Source of the DNA: Microbacterium sulfonylureivorans | GTDB taxonomy: Bacteria; Actinomycetota; Actinomycetes; Actinomycetales; Microbacteriaceae | Assembly: GCF_003999995.1 (NCBI RefSeq) | Contig: NZ_RJAD01000002.1 | Span: forward strand, 124,001 to 188,000 | DNA: 64,000 bases | Direction: 5' to 3' | Shown: in pieces, positions 63,149 to 64,000 of the stretch | How the letters are laid out: each line of letters starts with the position of its first letter | How positions within the stretch are numbered: position 1 is the stretch's first letter | The notes under the pieces: model-generated | Seen by the model: the letters and a program-made list of their open reading frames with translations, nothing else | Databases searched by the model: none | What the model was told of the DNA's origin: nothing | Position numbers and translations under genes: made by a program

Positions 63149-63178
63149 AGAAGCCCGGTCCGAAAGGACCGGGCTTCT
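63149..63178. terminator. Hairpin after tRNA-Glu
   Basis: Perfect 13-bp stem (63149-63161 with 63166-63178) with a GAAA tetraloop. It lies between the tRNA and the convergent DUF4349 gene. Confidence 0.85.
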
Positions 63179-63202
63179 GTCGTTCTCGGCGTCGGATCGG
63201 GA

Positions 63203-64000
63203 TCAGATCAGCGGATCGTCGATCTTCTCGTCGGCAGCGCGGGCGGCCGAGGCATCCGCTCTCCTCGCCGCCCGCCGGCCGCGCACGACACGCACGATGC
63301 CCCACACGATGAGTGCGGCGACGGCGGCGACGGCGAGCCAGGGGATGAGGAAGCCGAGAGCGATGACGATGCCGTTGAGGGTCGCCACGAGTCCGTTCCA
63401 TCCCGCCGTCAGGCCGTCGGCGAAGCCGGCGGGGTCGGCCTCCACCGTCTCCACGACGGGGGTCAGGGTGACGGTGAGCGACGACATGGCCACCTGGTCC
63501 TCCAGCATCTTCAGCTGCTGCTGGTAGGACTCGAGAAGCGCCTGCCGTTCGGAGAGCGCGGCTTCGGCGGCGATGAGGTCGGCGACGTTCGTCGCCTCCG
63601 CCATGAGGTCGATGAGGCGATCGACGGATGCCTCGGCCGCGTCGATGCGGGCACGGAGGTCCACCGTCTGCTCGGTGACGTCCTGGCGGTTGATCGACGA
63701 AGCGGTGACCTCTCCGACGTCGGAGAGCTCGGCGACCACCGCCGGGAGCTCGTCGGACGGCACGCGGACCGTGATCCATGCCCCGTCGGGGGAGTAGGGG
63801 TACGGGACCGTGTCGTAGGCGACCCCGCTCTGCGGATCGATCGGGTAGACCTCGCCGTTCGTGCCGATGCTCATCGACTCGACGTACCCGTCGTGGGCGA
63901 CCGCGGAGTTGCCGATCGTCCGCGCGGCGACGGCGACATCGTCGACCGATACGGTCGCCGACGCCGCGGTGATGATCTCTCTCTCGCCCGTCGCCGAGTC
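63203..64000 (-). CDS. DUF4349 domain-containing membrane protein (start outside window)
   Basis: The frame is open to the window edge. The visible 265 residues start E-R-E-I-I-T-A-A-S-A-T-V-S-V-D-D, the conserved beginning of the DUF4349 domain, continue with G-Y-V-E-S and W-I-T-V-R-V-P-S-D-E-L, then a coiled coil (about E-Q-T-V-D-L-R-A to L-E-D-Q-V). A C-terminal transmembrane helix (L-G-F-L-I-P-W-L-A-V-A-A-V) and a basic/acidic tail end the protein. The missing N-terminus should be a lipoprotein signal. Function unknown; probably a surface protein anchored at both ends. Confidence 0.85.
   Translation of the reverse strand, partial: DSATGEREIITAASATVSVDDVAVAARTIGNSAVAHDGYVESMSIGTNGEVYPIDPQSGVAYDTVPYPYSPDGAWITVRVPSDELPAVVAELSDVGEVTASSINRQDVTEQTVDLRARIDAAEASVDRLIDLMAEATNVADLIAAEAALSERQALLESYQQQLKMLEDQVAMSSLTVTLTPVVETVEADPAGFADGLTAGWNGLVATLNGIVIALGFLIPWLAVAAVAALIVWGIVRVVRGRRAARRADASAARAADEKIDDPLI

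Overview
The window is a high-GC actinobacterial chromosome segment, most likely from Microbacteriaceae (Microbacterium-like). The evidence is near-universal G/C third codon positions, frequent GTG starts, ATGA/GTGA stop-start overlaps, terminators without T-runs, and the recurring word GGATGCC/GGCATCC. From 31.6 to 56 kb it is core metabolism; between about 13.7 and 17.4 kb it is clearly accessory and decayed.

Layout. 1-7.7 kb: the end of a potassium-channel gene, a GNAT acetyltransferase, a flavin amine oxidase, an MmyB-type regulator with an SDR, an alpha/beta hydrolase, an ECF41/SigJ-type sigma factor with a separate protein resembling its C-terminal domain, and an NmrA-like oxidoreductase. 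Three promoters of identical design (YGTCACA-N16-GGTC) appear to tie these last genes into one sigma regulon. 7.8-12.6 kb: an NhaA antiporter fused to a CxxC thioredoxin-like domain, a cNMP-binding thioredoxin-reductase-like flavoprotein lacking its redox cysteines, a UBP zinc-finger protein and a lipoprotein. 12.6-17.4 kb: a histidinol-phosphatase-like gene, tRNA-Lys, a serine recombinase split by an IS5/IS427-type element that carries an Imm8-type immunity gene, a DUF4166 gene and fragments.

17.5-30.8 kb: a zinc-ribbon/nuclease protein, then a five-gene branched-chain-type ABC importer in one overlapping operon with an acyl-CoA synthetase, a TetR regulator, 3-hydroxybutyrate dehydrogenase and an alpha/beta hydrolase. 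An IclR regulator, both subunits of 3-oxoacid CoA-transferase and a thiolase follow. Together they could import a hydroxy/keto-acyl compound and convert it through acetoacetate to acetyl-CoA. 30.8-39 kb: trehalose synthesis (otsA-otsB), then branched-chain amino acid synthesis (ilvD, ilvB, ilvN, ilvC). The last ~300 bases of ilvD have foreign-looking codon use.

39.3-56 kb: a large secreted lamin-tail/metallophosphoesterase protein, small membrane proteins, serA, a divergent TetR/MFS pair, leuB, ilvE, a FAH-family protein, an MFS transporter, a divergent aminotransferase/LysR pair, gltX and tRNA-Gln. From memory, the ilvBNC ... serA-leuB ... FAH-gltX-tRNA order is shared with other Actinobacteria. 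56-64 kb: a membrane protein, a phosphotransferase, the fructose operon (DeoR regulator, fruK, fruA, ptsH), an MBL-fold protein, tRNA-Glu and the edge of a DUF4349 protein. Assignments rest on reading motifs by eye; no database search was run.
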